From positions 1-37,393 of the forward strand of contig JADCGX010000108.1 of NCBI GenBank assembly GCA_020248785.1: a DNA stretch of 37,393 nucleotides, written 5' to 3'. This stretch comes from Burkholderiales bacterium. Lineage in GTDB: Bacteria; Pseudomonadota; Gammaproteobacteria; Burkholderiales; Burkholderiaceae_F. Under the pieces are notes generated by a model. That model saw only the letters and a list, made by a program, of their open reading frames with translations. It had not been told where the DNA came from and did no database searches. A program made the translations under genes and the position numbers. Shown here in pieces: positions 1 to 8,494 of the stretch. Every line of letters begins with the position of its first letter. The stretch's first letter is position 1.

Positions 1-3
1 CTG

Positions 4-164
4 AGAGGGTGAGAGGCAATCCGACATGCCCGCTGTGACTGCCCAAAGCGCCCCACTCGTCGTTGCAAATGCTCGCAGTAGCCCGAGCTACGGCTGCGCT
101 TTGCGCCTAGATTGGAGCGCTTTGGGCAGCCCCCTCGGGCACGCCGGATTGCCTCTCACCCTCT
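4..164. repeat. Long imperfect palindrome (MITE/REP-like element)
   Basis: The ends are a perfect 20-bp inverted repeat: AGAGGGTGAGAGGCAATCCG at 4-23 and its reverse complement at 145-164. Further inward, 40-51 pairs perfectly with 117-128, and a central hairpin pairs 78-82 with 87-91 around a CCGA loop and 74-77 with 95-98. Most of the 161 bp could therefore fold as one long hairpin, with mismatches in between. No open reading frame of its own is convincing. It lies just upstream of the glyoxalase-like gene, so it could act as a transcript-end hairpin for a gene outside the window. I infer a non-autonomous palindromic repeat; the family is not identified. Confidence 0.75.
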
Positions 165-201
165 GCGGCCAGGCTGCCCCTGGCGCCGGTAGGATTGCCG
201 C

Positions 202-831
202 ATGCGTAGTGATATCGATCACTTGGTGGTGGCCTGCGCCTCGCTCGAGCAGGGTGCAGCCTGGGTTGCCGAGCGGCTCGGCGTTGAGCCTCAGGCGGGC
301 GGCAAGCACGCCGCCATGGGCACCCACAATCGGCTGCTGCGGCTGGGCGAGCGTGCCTACCTCGAGCTGATTGCGCTCGACCCGGAGGGCATCGCGCCCG
401 CGCGGCCGCGCTGGTACGCGCTTGACCAGCCCGAGGTCCGGGCACGCGCTGCCCAGCGCCCCTTCCTGCTGACCTGGGTCGCCGCGACCGACAACATCCA
501 CGAGGCCGTGACGCGCGTACCTGCGCTCGGCGAGGTGGTGGCCTTCACGCGCGACGCCTATGCATGGCAGCTCGCGCTGCCCGAAAATGGGCGCCTGAAT
601 TTCGACGGCGTGCTGCCCTCGCCGATCCAGTGGAACAGCGACCATCCGGCCGCGCAACTGGAGGATCGCGGCTGCCGCCTGCTTGAACTCGAACTAGCGC
701 ATCCGCAGGCGCAGCGCGTGCTGCCGCTGTTTCGCGCGCTCAAGCTCACCGGCCCTGTGAACCTCGCGCCCGGCGAGCTGTCTCTGACTGCGCGCGTGCT
801 GTCGCCACGCGGCCCGGCGGACTTGCGATGA
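202..831 (+). CDS. Glyoxalase-like (VOC superfamily) domain protein
   Basis: The 209-residue product begins with IDHLVVACASLEQGAAWV, the opening strand-helix typical of the glyoxalase-like branch (PF13468 type) of the vicinal-oxygen-chelate fold. HLVVACASL would supply the first metal-side histidine, and GTHNRLLRLGERAYLELIAL (residues about 46-65) is the classic second repeat strand with a Glu in the ligand position. The substrate cannot be told. Proteins of this family are cytosolic and occur with unrelated neighbours. The start at 202 has only a weak ribosome-binding site. The stop overlaps the start of the S9 peptidase gene as ATGA (828-831), so the two are probably co-transcribed and translationally coupled. 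Confidence 0.85.
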   Translation: MRSDIDHLVVACASLEQGAAWVAERLGVEPQAGGKHAAMGTHNRLLRLGERAYLELIALDPEGIAPARPRWYALDQPEVRARAAQRPFLLTWVAATDNIHEAVTRVPALGEVVAFTRDAYAWQLALPENGRLNFDGVLPSPIQWNSDHPAAQLEDRGCRLLELELAHPQAQRVLPLFRALKLTGPVNLAPGELSLTARVLSPRGPADLR

Positions 832-2993
832 AACTCACACGGCTTTCCGGACGCGCCATGGCAATCGCCGGGTGCGCCATCCTGTCCTGGCCAATCATGA
901 CCTCTTCCCAAACGCCCTTGCCTCCCGTTGCCAAAGTGCAGCCACATGTCGTCACGAGCCCACACGGCGATCGACAGGACGAGTACCACTGGCTGCGCGA
1001 CGACGATGCCAAAGCCAAGCGGCCCGAGATCATGGCCTACCTGCGCGCCGAGAACGCCTACACCGACGCGATGCTGGCGCATACCGAGCCGCTGCAACGC
1101 GCACTGGTGCGCGAGATGCGGGCGCGGATCAAGGAAGACGACTCCAGCGTGCCCGTGTTCGACAACGGCTATTGGTACTCGACCCGCTTTGATGTTGGCG
1201 CGGAGTACCCGGTGCACCTGCGCCAGCGCGGCAGCGTGGATGGGCCGGATGCGGCCGCACCGTTGGAGGGAATACTCGACGAGCCGACGCTCGCCAAGGG
1301 CAAGCCGTTCTACGCCCTGGGTGGCTGGGCCGTGAGCCCGGACAACCAGTGGCTCGCCTGGACCGAAGACACGGTGGGTCGGCGCATCAACACGTTGCGC
1401 ATCAAGAACCTGGTCACCGGCGCGGTGCTGCCGGCCGAGATCCCCGGGGTGCTCGAGGACGTCGTGTGGGCCGCCGACAGCGCGACGCTGTTCTACATCC
1501 GCCAGGACCCGCAGACGCTGCAATCGGGCCCGGTGTACCGCCATGTGCTTGGTACCGATCCAAGGCAGGACGTGCTCGTGCACGACGAGGCCGACAAGAC
1601 GCTGTTCACCAGCGTGGGCCGCACGGCCTCGCGCGAATACATCGCGATCTGGATGACTGGCTTCACCACGACCGAGCTGCGCGTGGTGCCTGCTCAGGCG
1701 CCGCACGAAGCGCCCCGCGTCGCGCTGCCGAGGCGTGAGAACGTGCGCAGCTACGCCGACCATCTGGCGGGCCGCTGGATCATCCGGACCAACGACCGCG
1801 CCAAAAACTTCCGCCTGATGCAGGCCAGCGACGCCACGCTCGCCGATCCGGCGCGCTGGACCGAGCTGGTGCCGCATCGCGACGACACGACTCTGGAAGA
1901 CTTTGCGCTGTTCGATCGAGCGCTGGTCGTGCAGGAGCGCGCCGAGGCGAACGCGCGGTTGAGCGTACTGCCATGGAACGGACAGGGCGGCTTCACGGTC
2001 CAGGCAGACGAGACCGCGTTTGTCATGCGTCTCGGCCCCAATCTCGATCCGGCCCTGCCGCGCGCCCGCTATGGCTACGACTCGATGGTCACGCCGCACA
2101 CGGTGTACGACGTCGACCTCGCGACCGGCGCACGCAGCCTGCGCAAGACGCAGCCGGTGCTCGGCTACGAGCGCAGCCTTTACGACAGTGCGCGCCTGTG
2201 GGCACCCTGCCGAGACCAATGCGGCGATGGCAAGCGCATCCCGGTGTCCATCATGTGGCGCAAGGACGCGTTCAAGCGCGACGGCGCGGCGCCCCTGGTT
2301 CTGTTCGGCTACGGCGCCTACGGTTACTCGTATGACCCGTATCTGAATACCGACGCGCTGTCGCTGTTGGATCGCGGCGTTGCCATTGCGATTGCGCACG
2401 TGCGCGGCGGCAGCGAGCTGGGCGAAGGCTGGTACGACGACGGCAAGCTCGAACACAAGCAGAACACGTTCAACGACTTCGTCGACGTGACGCGCTATCT
2501 GAAGGCCGAGCGCTGGGCCGGCAAGGTGTTCGCCAGCGGCGGCTCGGCGGGTGGGCTATTGATGGGTGCCGTCGCCAACCAGGCCGGCATGGAGTACGCC
2601 GGCATCTCGCTGTGGGTTCCGTTCGTCGACGTGGTCACCACCATGCTGGACGCGACGATCCCGCTCACGACCAACGAGTGGACCCAGTGGGGCGATCCGC
2701 GCGACAAGGCGGCCTATGAGCGCATGCTCGCCTACTCGCCGTACGACAACATCGAACGCAAGTCGTATCCGCCAATGCTGGTGCACTCTGGCCTGTGGGA
2801 CTCGCAGGTGCAGTACTTCGAGCCGGCGAAGTACGTGGCGCGGTTGCGCGCCCGCAAGACCGATGCGAACCCGCTGCTGATGCACATGGACCTGGAGTCT
2901 GGTCACGGTGGCAAGTCTGGCCGCTTTGAGCGCCTGCGCGAGACAGCCCGCGAGTTCGCGTTCTTCCTCGATCTGGCGGGCGGCCAGCGCTGA
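828..2993 (+). CDS. S9 family oligopeptidase (oligopeptidase B type)
   Basis: This is a serine peptidase of the prolyl oligopeptidase family that cleaves peptides rather than folded proteins. The 721 residues fit the family: an N-terminal beta-propeller (about 35-450) followed by an alpha/beta-hydrolase domain. The catalytic triad is visible as Ser573 in GGSAGG, Asp658 in SGLWDSQ and His693 in ESGHGG. FGYGAYGYS (493-501), HVRGGSELGEGWYDDGK (524-540) and VPFVDVVTTMLD (597-608) are typical of oligopeptidase B, which prefers Arg/Lys sites. Unlike the cytosolic E. coli enzyme, it starts with a basic stretch followed by AMAIAGCAILSWPIM, which looks like a signal peptide or anchor, so export is possible. 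Its start codon overlaps the preceding stop (ATGA). Confidence 0.92.
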   Translation: MKLTRLSGRAMAIAGCAILSWPIMTSSQTPLPPVAKVQPHVVTSPHGDRQDEYHWLRDDDAKAKRPEIMAYLRAENAYTDAMLAHTEPLQRALVREMRARIKEDDSSVPVFDNGYWYSTRFDVGAEYPVHLRQRGSVDGPDAAAPLEGILDEPTLAKGKPFYALGGWAVSPDNQWLAWTEDTVGRRINTLRIKNLVTGAVLPAEIPGVLEDVVWAADSATLFYIRQDPQTLQSGPVYRHVLGTDPRQDVLVHDEADKTLFTSVGRTASREYIAIWMTGFTTTELRVVPAQAPHEAPRVALPRRENVRSYADHLAGRWIIRTNDRAKNFRLMQASDATLADPARWTELVPHRDDTTLEDFALFDRALVVQERAEANARLSVLPWNGQGGFTVQADETAFVMRLGPNLDPALPRARYGYDSMVTPHTVYDVDLATGARSLRKTQPVLGYERSLYDSARLWAPCRDQCGDGKRIPVSIMWRKDAFKRDGAAPLVLFGYGAYGYSYDPYLNTDALSLLDRGVAIAIAHVRGGSELGEGWYDDGKLEHKQNTFNDFVDVTRYLKAERWAGKVFASGGSAGGLLMGAVANQAGMEYAGISLWVPFVDVVTTMLDATIPLTTNEWTQWGDPRDKAAYERMLAYSPYDNIERKSYPPMLVHSGLWDSQVQYFEPAKYVARLRARKTDANPLLMHMDLESGHGGKSGRFERLRETAREFAFFLDLAGGQR

Positions 2994-3167
2994 ACGAGCT
3001 CCGCTCAAGTCGGCGCGAGATCGAAGCTGCGCGCGCCCGCCGAGGCGTCGCATCGAGGACCCTGCCCGGTATCCGTGTCACGCAGAACCGCGCGACAACG
3101 GGCGACGCGGCCATCTGGGTGCGCACAGCGCCTAGGGTGCGCGCCGCCAAATGCGCGCGGGCACGCT
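2994..3167. other. Convergent intergenic gap, no feature seen
   Basis: This 174-bp interval separates the ends of the S9 peptidase gene (+) and the response regulator gene (-). I see no convincing small gene and no hairpin followed by a T-run. Confidence 0.5.
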
Positions 3168-3824
3168 TCAGCGGTCACCGCGGTACTTTGGATCGACCCG
3201 CCAGCGCTCGATGTGTTCCAGGTACTTGTTGATCGCGGCGCCACGATTGGCGCTATCGGTGGCGTCGAGGATCCGGGTCACGTAGTTCTTCACGGCACCC
3301 TCGGAAATGTCGAGTTCACGCGCGATCAACTTGCTCGGCCTGCCGCTCGCCACCAGCGCGTAGACCTGCCACACGCGAGGAATGAGCTCAGGACAGGTGG
3401 GCGCTGCGTCACCGGTTTCCGCTGCGCGCAGGGTCTCACTGCAGTAAAACGTCTTGGGGGCCGCGAGGATCTGCTGGATCGCGGCCACCAGCCGGTCGGC
3501 ACCCTCGCTCTTTGAAACGAACCCGCTCGCTCCTTCACTACGGACGAGCGGCACCAGGCTGGCAGACTCGTCGCCAGAGACGATCAATACCGGGGTGGAG
3601 CTTGCAACGGTACGAATCTGGCGCAGCAGTGTCACGCCGTCCGCCAGCGTGGGCAGCCGCAAGTCAAGAAGAACAACGTCGGGGCGGGGCGGTCGGTTCA
3701 GTGCCGCCAGCGCCTCTGAGGCGGAAGCCGCGGCGGTAATGGCTGCCCCCGTGAGCAGCCGCCCGAGCGCTGTTTCCAGGCCGAAGCGGATCAGCGGATG
3801 ATCGTCGATGATGAGAATGTTCAT
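3168..3824 (-). CDS. NarL/LuxR-family response regulator
   Basis: The 218-residue protein has an N-terminal receiver domain (1-120) and a C-terminal LuxR-type helix-turn-helix (about 147-200). The receiver carries the acidic pair Asp7-Asp8, phosphoacceptor Asp54 in VVLLDLRLP, Thr/Ser-side SGD at 83-85 and conserved Lys105 in GFVSKSEGA. The output domain reads LIARELDISEGAVKNYVTRI, matching the recognition region of NarL/FixJ proteins. Its ATG overlaps the stop of the hybrid kinase gene (ATGA at 3821-3824), so the two are translationally coupled and almost certainly cognate. The target genes are unknown. Confidence 0.93.
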   Translation of the reverse strand: MNILIIDDHPLIRFGLETALGRLLTGAAITAAASASEALAALNRPPRPDVVLLDLRLPTLADGVTLLRQIRTVASSTPVLIVSGDESASLVPLVRSEGASGFVSKSEGADRLVAAIQQILAAPKTFYCSETLRAAETGDAAPTCPELIPRVWQVYALVASGRPSKLIARELDISEGAVKNYVTRILDATDSANRGAAINKYLEHIERWRVDPKYRGDR

Positions 3825-5572
3825 TTGGACGGCTTGCGCTGCGGCTTGGCTGCGCGGCGGGCGACTTCCACCGGCTGGCGCAGTTCGTCGGGTTTCAGGG
3901 GTTTGTGCAGGGTCGAAAGCTGATCGCCCAGCACTGCCGTGTTCAAGTTTCCTGTCACCACGAGCGACGGAATGGCTTCGCCATAGGCATTGCGGATGCG
4001 CCGCACAACGTCGTCGGCCACTTCGCCGCCGTCGAGATCCTGGTCGACGATCATGACATCAGGAACCGTCATCAACTCGGACAAGCGCTCTTCTGCCTCC
4101 TGGCCGTTGGTCGCATCGATCACGCTGTAGCCCCAGCTTTCCATGACCGGCCGCACTGCCTTGCGCACGTCGTCGTCGTTTTCCACGAACAAGATGAGTC
4201 TTTCCTGAACCGGCGTCGTTGGTGCCACGGCGGCAGTATCGGCGGCATCGACCGCAGCGAGCGTCAGGCTGAACGTGCTGCCGCGACCGACGGCCGACTC
4301 GAGCGAGATCCGATGTCCGAGTGCGCTGGCCAGGCGGCGCGCGATCGCAAGCCCCAGCCCTGAGCCTGCGCGCCCGCCTGAGAGCTGGCGAAACTCTTCG
4401 AAAACCGCCTGCTGGTCTGCCGGCGCGATCCCCGGTCCGGTGTCGCGCACGCGCACCTGCACCATGGCGCCATGCCGCGTGGCGCGGATCTCGACACTGC
4501 CGCGGTCGGTGTAGCGCACCGCGTTGGAAACGAAGTTGTTGAGGATGCGCAGCAGCGCAACCGGGTCGCTGCGTACCACGAGGTCGGTCTTGTAGAACTG
4601 GATCGCCAGTCGCTTGCGCGTGGCAACCGGCGTATGGGTCGATTGCAGCGACTCGAAAATGCTCGCCAAGGGAACGTCGGCGAGCTTCAGGGAAATGCTG
4701 CTGCTGTCGATCTGCGCGAGCTGCAGGAGGTCGCGGAACATCCGATCCGTCGCATTGGTGGCCTGCTCCAGCCTGCTCAGCACGACCGTCACTTCGCGAT
4801 CCCCGGCAAAGCGATCGACCAGGGCGCGCGCCAGAAAGGACATGGCGTGTAGCGGTTGGCGCAAATCATGCCCGGCTGCCGCAATGTAGCGGGCCCGGCC
4901 CTGCGCCAGAAGCTGCTGTCGGCGCTGTGCAAGGCGCTGTTGCCAGAAGCGAACGTGGCGCCGGTTCATGACCGCGTTGAACTGTCGTGCAAGCTTCAGG
5001 CCGAGCGCGACTGCGACGGCAAGCAGCGCCTGCAGCGCGAACAGGATGGTGATCTGATCGGCCTGCCAAAGCAACAGCGAGGCCAGCGCCCACGGTGCCA
5101 GGAGCAGCAGCGGCAAGTTGGGGGTTGCGGCGGCAGCGAGCGCAAACGTGAACAGGGCCATGAGCAGCAGACCGGCTGCGCCATCTCCAACGGCATACGC
5201 GGTGGCAAGCCCCGCCGCGAGCAGCGCGCCGAAAAGCGCGGCGGTTTCAACCGCTCGATGGCTGGAACGCTGCATCCGGCCGAGCGTCTGAACCACGAGG
5301 CCAGCCAGGCACACCAGCGCCGCGATGGCCGCCCGATCGGCCCGCCCGGCGGCAGGCGACACCAAGGACAGCACGTAGATGAGCAGGTGGCTGCCGGCCA
5401 AGAAGGCAAGCAATGGTGCGGCGAAGGCCCGCGCGAGAGCGTTCCGGGTGGCCCGCCTGACGCGTGCGCCGTGCTCGTTAGCCAGGTCGGAGGCCTCGCG
5501 CTGCGCCTCTGGGCGTCGCCGCGGCCCGGCCGCGCTGGCCGACCGTGCTGAGCCCGGTTGCTCAAGCTGCAA
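3821..5572 (-). CDS. Membrane hybrid sensor histidine kinase with C-terminal receiver
   Basis: I place the start at TTG 5572, giving 583 residues. It is preceded by AAGGGGG with a 6-nt spacer, whereas the farther upstream in-frame ATG (5776) would add 68 low-complexity residues and run into the DUF1631 gene. From that start, residues about 47-194 hold some six hydrophobic segments. The HisKA box AGHDLRQPLHA follows with His235, then the ATPase domain: N box NNFVSNAVRYTD (345-356), G1 DTGPGIAP (377-384), G2 GSGLGLAIA (403-411). The C-terminal receiver (about 458-570) has Asp510 in VMIVDQDLDGG and Lys557 in LHKPLKP. With the coupled response regulator it could work as a phosphorelay or with an inhibitory receiver. 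No ligand-binding domain is evident beyond the membrane segments. Confidence 0.9.
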   Translation of the reverse strand: MQLEQPGSARSASAAGPRRRPEAQREASDLANEHGARVRRATRNALARAFAAPLLAFLAGSHLLIYVLSLVSPAAGRADRAAIAALVCLAGLVVQTLGRMQRSSHRAVETAALFGALLAAGLATAYAVGDGAAGLLLMALFTFALAAAATPNLPLLLLAPWALASLLLWQADQITILFALQALLAVAVALGLKLARQFNAVMNRRHVRFWQQRLAQRRQQLLAQGRARYIAAAGHDLRQPLHAMSFLARALVDRFAGDREVTVVLSRLEQATNATDRMFRDLLQLAQIDSSSISLKLADVPLASIFESLQSTHTPVATRKRLAIQFYKTDLVVRSDPVALLRILNNFVSNAVRYTDRGSVEIRATRHGAMVQVRVRDTGPGIAPADQQAVFEEFRQLSGGRAGSGLGLAIARRLASALGHRISLESAVGRGSTFSLTLAAVDAADTAAVAPTTPVQERLILFVENDDDVRKAVRPVMESWGYSVIDATNGQEAEERLSELMTVPDVMIVDQDLDGGEVADDVVRRIRNAYGEAIPSLVVTGNLNTAVLGDQLSTLHKPLKPDELRQPVEVARRAAKPQRKPSK

Positions 5573-5585
5573 TTGCTTCCCCCTT
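5573..5585 (-). promoter_or_regulatory. Ribosome-binding site deciding the TTG start of the hybrid kinase
   Basis: On the minus strand AAGGGGG (5579-5585) sits six nucleotides before TTG at 5572-5570, in frame with the kinase. No other in-frame start between 5572 and the first membrane segment has a comparable site. Confidence 0.6.
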
Positions 5586-5723
5586 AGAGCATCGCCGCCC
5601 AAGCGCGCTGGGTCGGCGGCACGGCAACTGCGCCCTTGCCCTCCCAGGCTGTGCCCGATGCAGCAAATGGCCTCGTGGCCGCATCGACCCGCCTTGTCCT
5701 TGGCACCGCGACACAAGGACCCT

Positions 5724-7823
5724 TCACGCGTCAGCCGATCGGGCTGCCGGATCGGGCCGATCTGGCGCGGGCGCATCCGGCATCGAGGAGGGGCGCAGCG
5801 TTCCTTCGCGCAACAGCGCGTCGATCGACTCGGAGGACAGCAGAACAGGGCGTCGGCTGTGCTCGTTCAGAAAGAGCGTTGGCTGGTCCGGATGCCCCGG
5901 CTGCTCCACGACGAGATGCTGTGGTCCGGTTGTCGACCGCAGTACGAACCGCTGGCCCTCGCATAGATCCGCGGCGCTGACCAGTAGCGAGCTTGACCGA
6001 TCGACCGGCGGTGGGCCGGCGTCCAGTCCGAGCGCGCGACGATGTGCGGCAACCAGGCGCGCAAGAAAATCGATCTCCCGGGCGCTCTCAAGCTTGATCA
6101 GATGCATCCCTTCTTTGAGTGTATTCAACAGCTCCGGCATGACGCGCCTCATGCGCGCGCGCTGCGCATCGGTCTGCGCGGTCTGAACACTCCACGCGAC
6201 CCTGGGTGCCGCCTTCAGCAACCGCGGCGTCGCCGTGGCCGACAGTTTGGAGCTGTTCAGCGCGCGCGCAAGGACGCGCGACCATGTCCACAGCAAGAAG
6301 TCGCGCAGGAAGGTGTCCTTGGAGGCGCGGGGCGCCACACGGCGCATCCATGCCATCGCTTGTCGCGCCGCGCCGGCCACCGGCAGTGTGTCCTTGAAGT
6401 CGTCTCCCGCAGCGAGGTCCTCGGCAAGCCTCAACCGTTCCTGCAACAGCCGCCTGTGGCTTGCGGGCTCGCTGACGAACTGGGCCAAAGCCGTCAGAGC
6501 GTCTTGCCACGCCTCGGCGAGTTGTGCGTTCGGCTGGACCGTGCCGACGCTGGATGTCGCCAGCGCCTCGATCGCATGCAGCAAGGTGCGATGGCTCAGA
6601 AAGTAGCCGCTCGGGTGGCTGATCGCCGTGGCAAGGACGCTGGTCTGCACTCCGAGCAACTGCTGCCGCAGGGCAACCGGAACGAGTTCGCACCGACACA
6701 CTTCGTCGAACAAGCTGGTCACCAAGTCAAATGCCACGCGGCGCGGCAATTCGGCGAGCTGCTCGCGAATGCCGGCGCGCCATTGGTTGAACAGTCGCAG
6801 TTCCTCGGTGAACTCCGGCCCGTGTGCCTCCGTTTCCCCCAGTGCGGCCAGCCCTGCCAGCGAGCCGGCCAGCTGATGGTGCAACTCGGCATGTTCTCCC
6901 GCCAACGGCATCGCTGGGCGATTCACCTCGCCAAGGAGCAAGTTGGTGGACGCGATGGTCCTGCTGTCGACAAGCGTGACCGCCTGCGTCGCGCCGGCCC
7001 AGCCGGCTGCGAGCAGCTCGACGAGCTGGGTCACGATCGGCGACTCAGCAGCCGGCCTCGCGGCGATGAACGGCGCGTAGACCGCGGGCCAAAAGGCAGC
7101 GGCCGCTCCTGCGTCGATAGGCGCCTGTCGCCCCTGTTGCGCCTGGTGCGCCGGCAGCTCCGTCGCTTGGCTGGCCGGTCTTTCCGCGGAGCGACGCGGC
7201 AGGTTCAGCGGCGGCTCCTCGCGAAAGTAGCTGTTGATCGCCTGGTAGATCAGGCGAAGCGGCAGTGACGCTTCGGCCGCCAGCGCCCGCAGCAGCATGT
7301 TGGTCAGAGGCGCGTCAAAGCCACGCTGGTCAAGCGCATCGCCCACGGCGTCCAGAAAGACGCCGGGCGCGAAGGGCGAGCGGGCTTCTTCCATCTCCTG
7401 CCAACCAAGCAGGGCCGCGAAGTTGCGATTCAGCAGCTTGAGGTCCGCCTCGTTGAAGGCCGCAATCGAGCTTGCGAGCGAGGACTTCTTTGCTTGGTGA
7501 TCGGTCTCTTCGAAGCTCAGCAGGCTGACCGCGGCAGGGGCCGATGGACTGTTCTGCCGGCGCGCCCCCTCAAACAGCAACCGGTCGAATTGGGCGGCGA
7601 CCTTCTCACAAAAGAGCACGCAGACACTGCGCCCGAAGGATTGCGCCCGCGGGCGTTGAACCGTTGTGCGCACGCCTTGCGCCCGATGATCGACCGACTG
7701 CAGCGCCGACGCCAGCACATGGTCAAAATGGTCCGCTCGCGCCTCGAGTGCCTGCACCGCGAGGGTCAGGCAAAGGTCGAAGACCGATTCGACTGAGCGT
7801 CGTTGCGCGCTTGCGGCTGTCAT
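5724..7823 (-). CDS. DUF1631 family protein
   Basis: The 699-residue product resembles the DUF1631 family of beta- and gammaproteobacteria, large proteins of unknown role. Features seen: an N-terminal helical region; the family-like stretch FNEADLKLLNRNFAALLGWQ cut by a short variable linker; a long alpha-helical middle rich in Leu/Ala/Arg; and a C-terminal small beta domain from about residue 610 (LRSTTGPQHLVVEQPGHPDQ, then LFLNEHSRRPVLLSSESIDA) that looks like a PilZ-type or other small barrel. There is no signal peptide or membrane segment, so it is probably cytosolic. It lies 151 bp upstream of the hybrid kinase on the same strand and could share its transcript. The start at 7823 has no clear Shine-Dalgarno sequence. 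Function unknown. Confidence 0.75.
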   Translation of the reverse strand: MTAASAQRRSVESVFDLCLTLAVQALEARADHFDHVLASALQSVDHRAQGVRTTVQRPRAQSFGRSVCVLFCEKVAAQFDRLLFEGARRQNSPSAPAAVSLLSFEETDHQAKKSSLASSIAAFNEADLKLLNRNFAALLGWQEMEEARSPFAPGVFLDAVGDALDQRGFDAPLTNMLLRALAAEASLPLRLIYQAINSYFREEPPLNLPRRSAERPASQATELPAHQAQQGRQAPIDAGAAAAFWPAVYAPFIAARPAAESPIVTQLVELLAAGWAGATQAVTLVDSRTIASTNLLLGEVNRPAMPLAGEHAELHHQLAGSLAGLAALGETEAHGPEFTEELRLFNQWRAGIREQLAELPRRVAFDLVTSLFDEVCRCELVPVALRQQLLGVQTSVLATAISHPSGYFLSHRTLLHAIEALATSSVGTVQPNAQLAEAWQDALTALAQFVSEPASHRRLLQERLRLAEDLAAGDDFKDTLPVAGAARQAMAWMRRVAPRASKDTFLRDFLLWTWSRVLARALNSSKLSATATPRLLKAAPRVAWSVQTAQTDAQRARMRRVMPELLNTLKEGMHLIKLESAREIDFLARLVAAHRRALGLDAGPPPVDRSSSLLVSAADLCEGQRFVLRSTTGPQHLVVEQPGHPDQPTLFLNEHSRRPVLLSSESIDALLREGTLRPSSMPDAPAPDRPDPAARSADA

Positions 7824-8494
7824 CGGTGTCGGTTCATGCTCGGGCAGGCGCTGCTCCCTCGGCCAGTTCGCCGGTTCGACGCGCCGGGCTGGCGCTCAGC
7901 ATAGCGCTCGCCGTCTCCCGGTTCGCTCGTTTTGGCGAACGGCGAGCGGTCACGGTGGACCCGGAACCGCTGGTCGGTCGGCCCCGCGGCCTGCGCCTCA
8001 CGGTCGCGCAGAGCAGGAGCATTCGATGAGACAACCCAAGGCGACGCGGCAGAATCGGATTGTCGAGGCCACGGGTCCCGTCGCCGCCTTCACCGGCGAT
8101 CGGGCGGCCCCCTGGCACTGCCACTGTTCGAGCGGATCGACAGCGTCACGACGCAACTCGACCTGGAAACGCGCCGCTCCTTGTCGCAAGCCATCGCCAG
8201 ACACGACGTTCCCGCAGGGCAACTCTCGAGCGCCGTCGGATGCAACCAAGACCGGTCACCGCGCGCACGGTCTGGACGTCTCATTACACGCCGCCACACC
8301 ACCAGCAGTGTTGTCACAGCCGCTTCCAGCGACTGCCCGGCACGTGCGCCACGACGACGTCACGGTCGCGCATCCGGGCAATGCGGATCGACCCGGTCTG
8401 CGTACGGTGGCGCGGATCGGTCGATCGGCGGCCAAGGGCCCGTCGCCGCGCCGCATGAGCATCGGCGGCCAGCTCTCTGGTGGCAAGCACCGCG
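7824..8494. other. 671-bp gap with no confident gene; possible eroded coding DNA
   Basis: No frame gives a recognisable complete protein. One stretch on the plus strand (about 8103-8240) reads like ordinary protein (LPLFERIDSVTTQLDLE followed by TRRSLSQAIARHDVPAGQL), and another in a different frame (about 8338-8440) reads RHVRHDDVTVAHPGNADRPG. Codon character changes from frame to frame, as in a decayed gene, but I cannot name a parent family. It also holds the upstream region of the DUF1631 gene on the minus strand. Confidence 0.35.

Noticed and set aside
26..370. Open frame across the first palindrome
   Set aside because: It passes through inverted-repeat DNA and then overlaps the glyoxalase-like gene in another frame; there is no family support.
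558..2456. Long open frame antisense to the S9 peptidase gene
   Set aside because: It lies opposite a clearly conserved gene and its translation is Arg/His/Val-rich with no family motif, as expected from GC-rich antisense frames.
5573..5776. N-terminal 68-codon extension of the hybrid kinase
   Set aside because: It has no ribosome-binding site, overlaps the DUF1631 gene and shows no protein-like pattern before the membrane segments.
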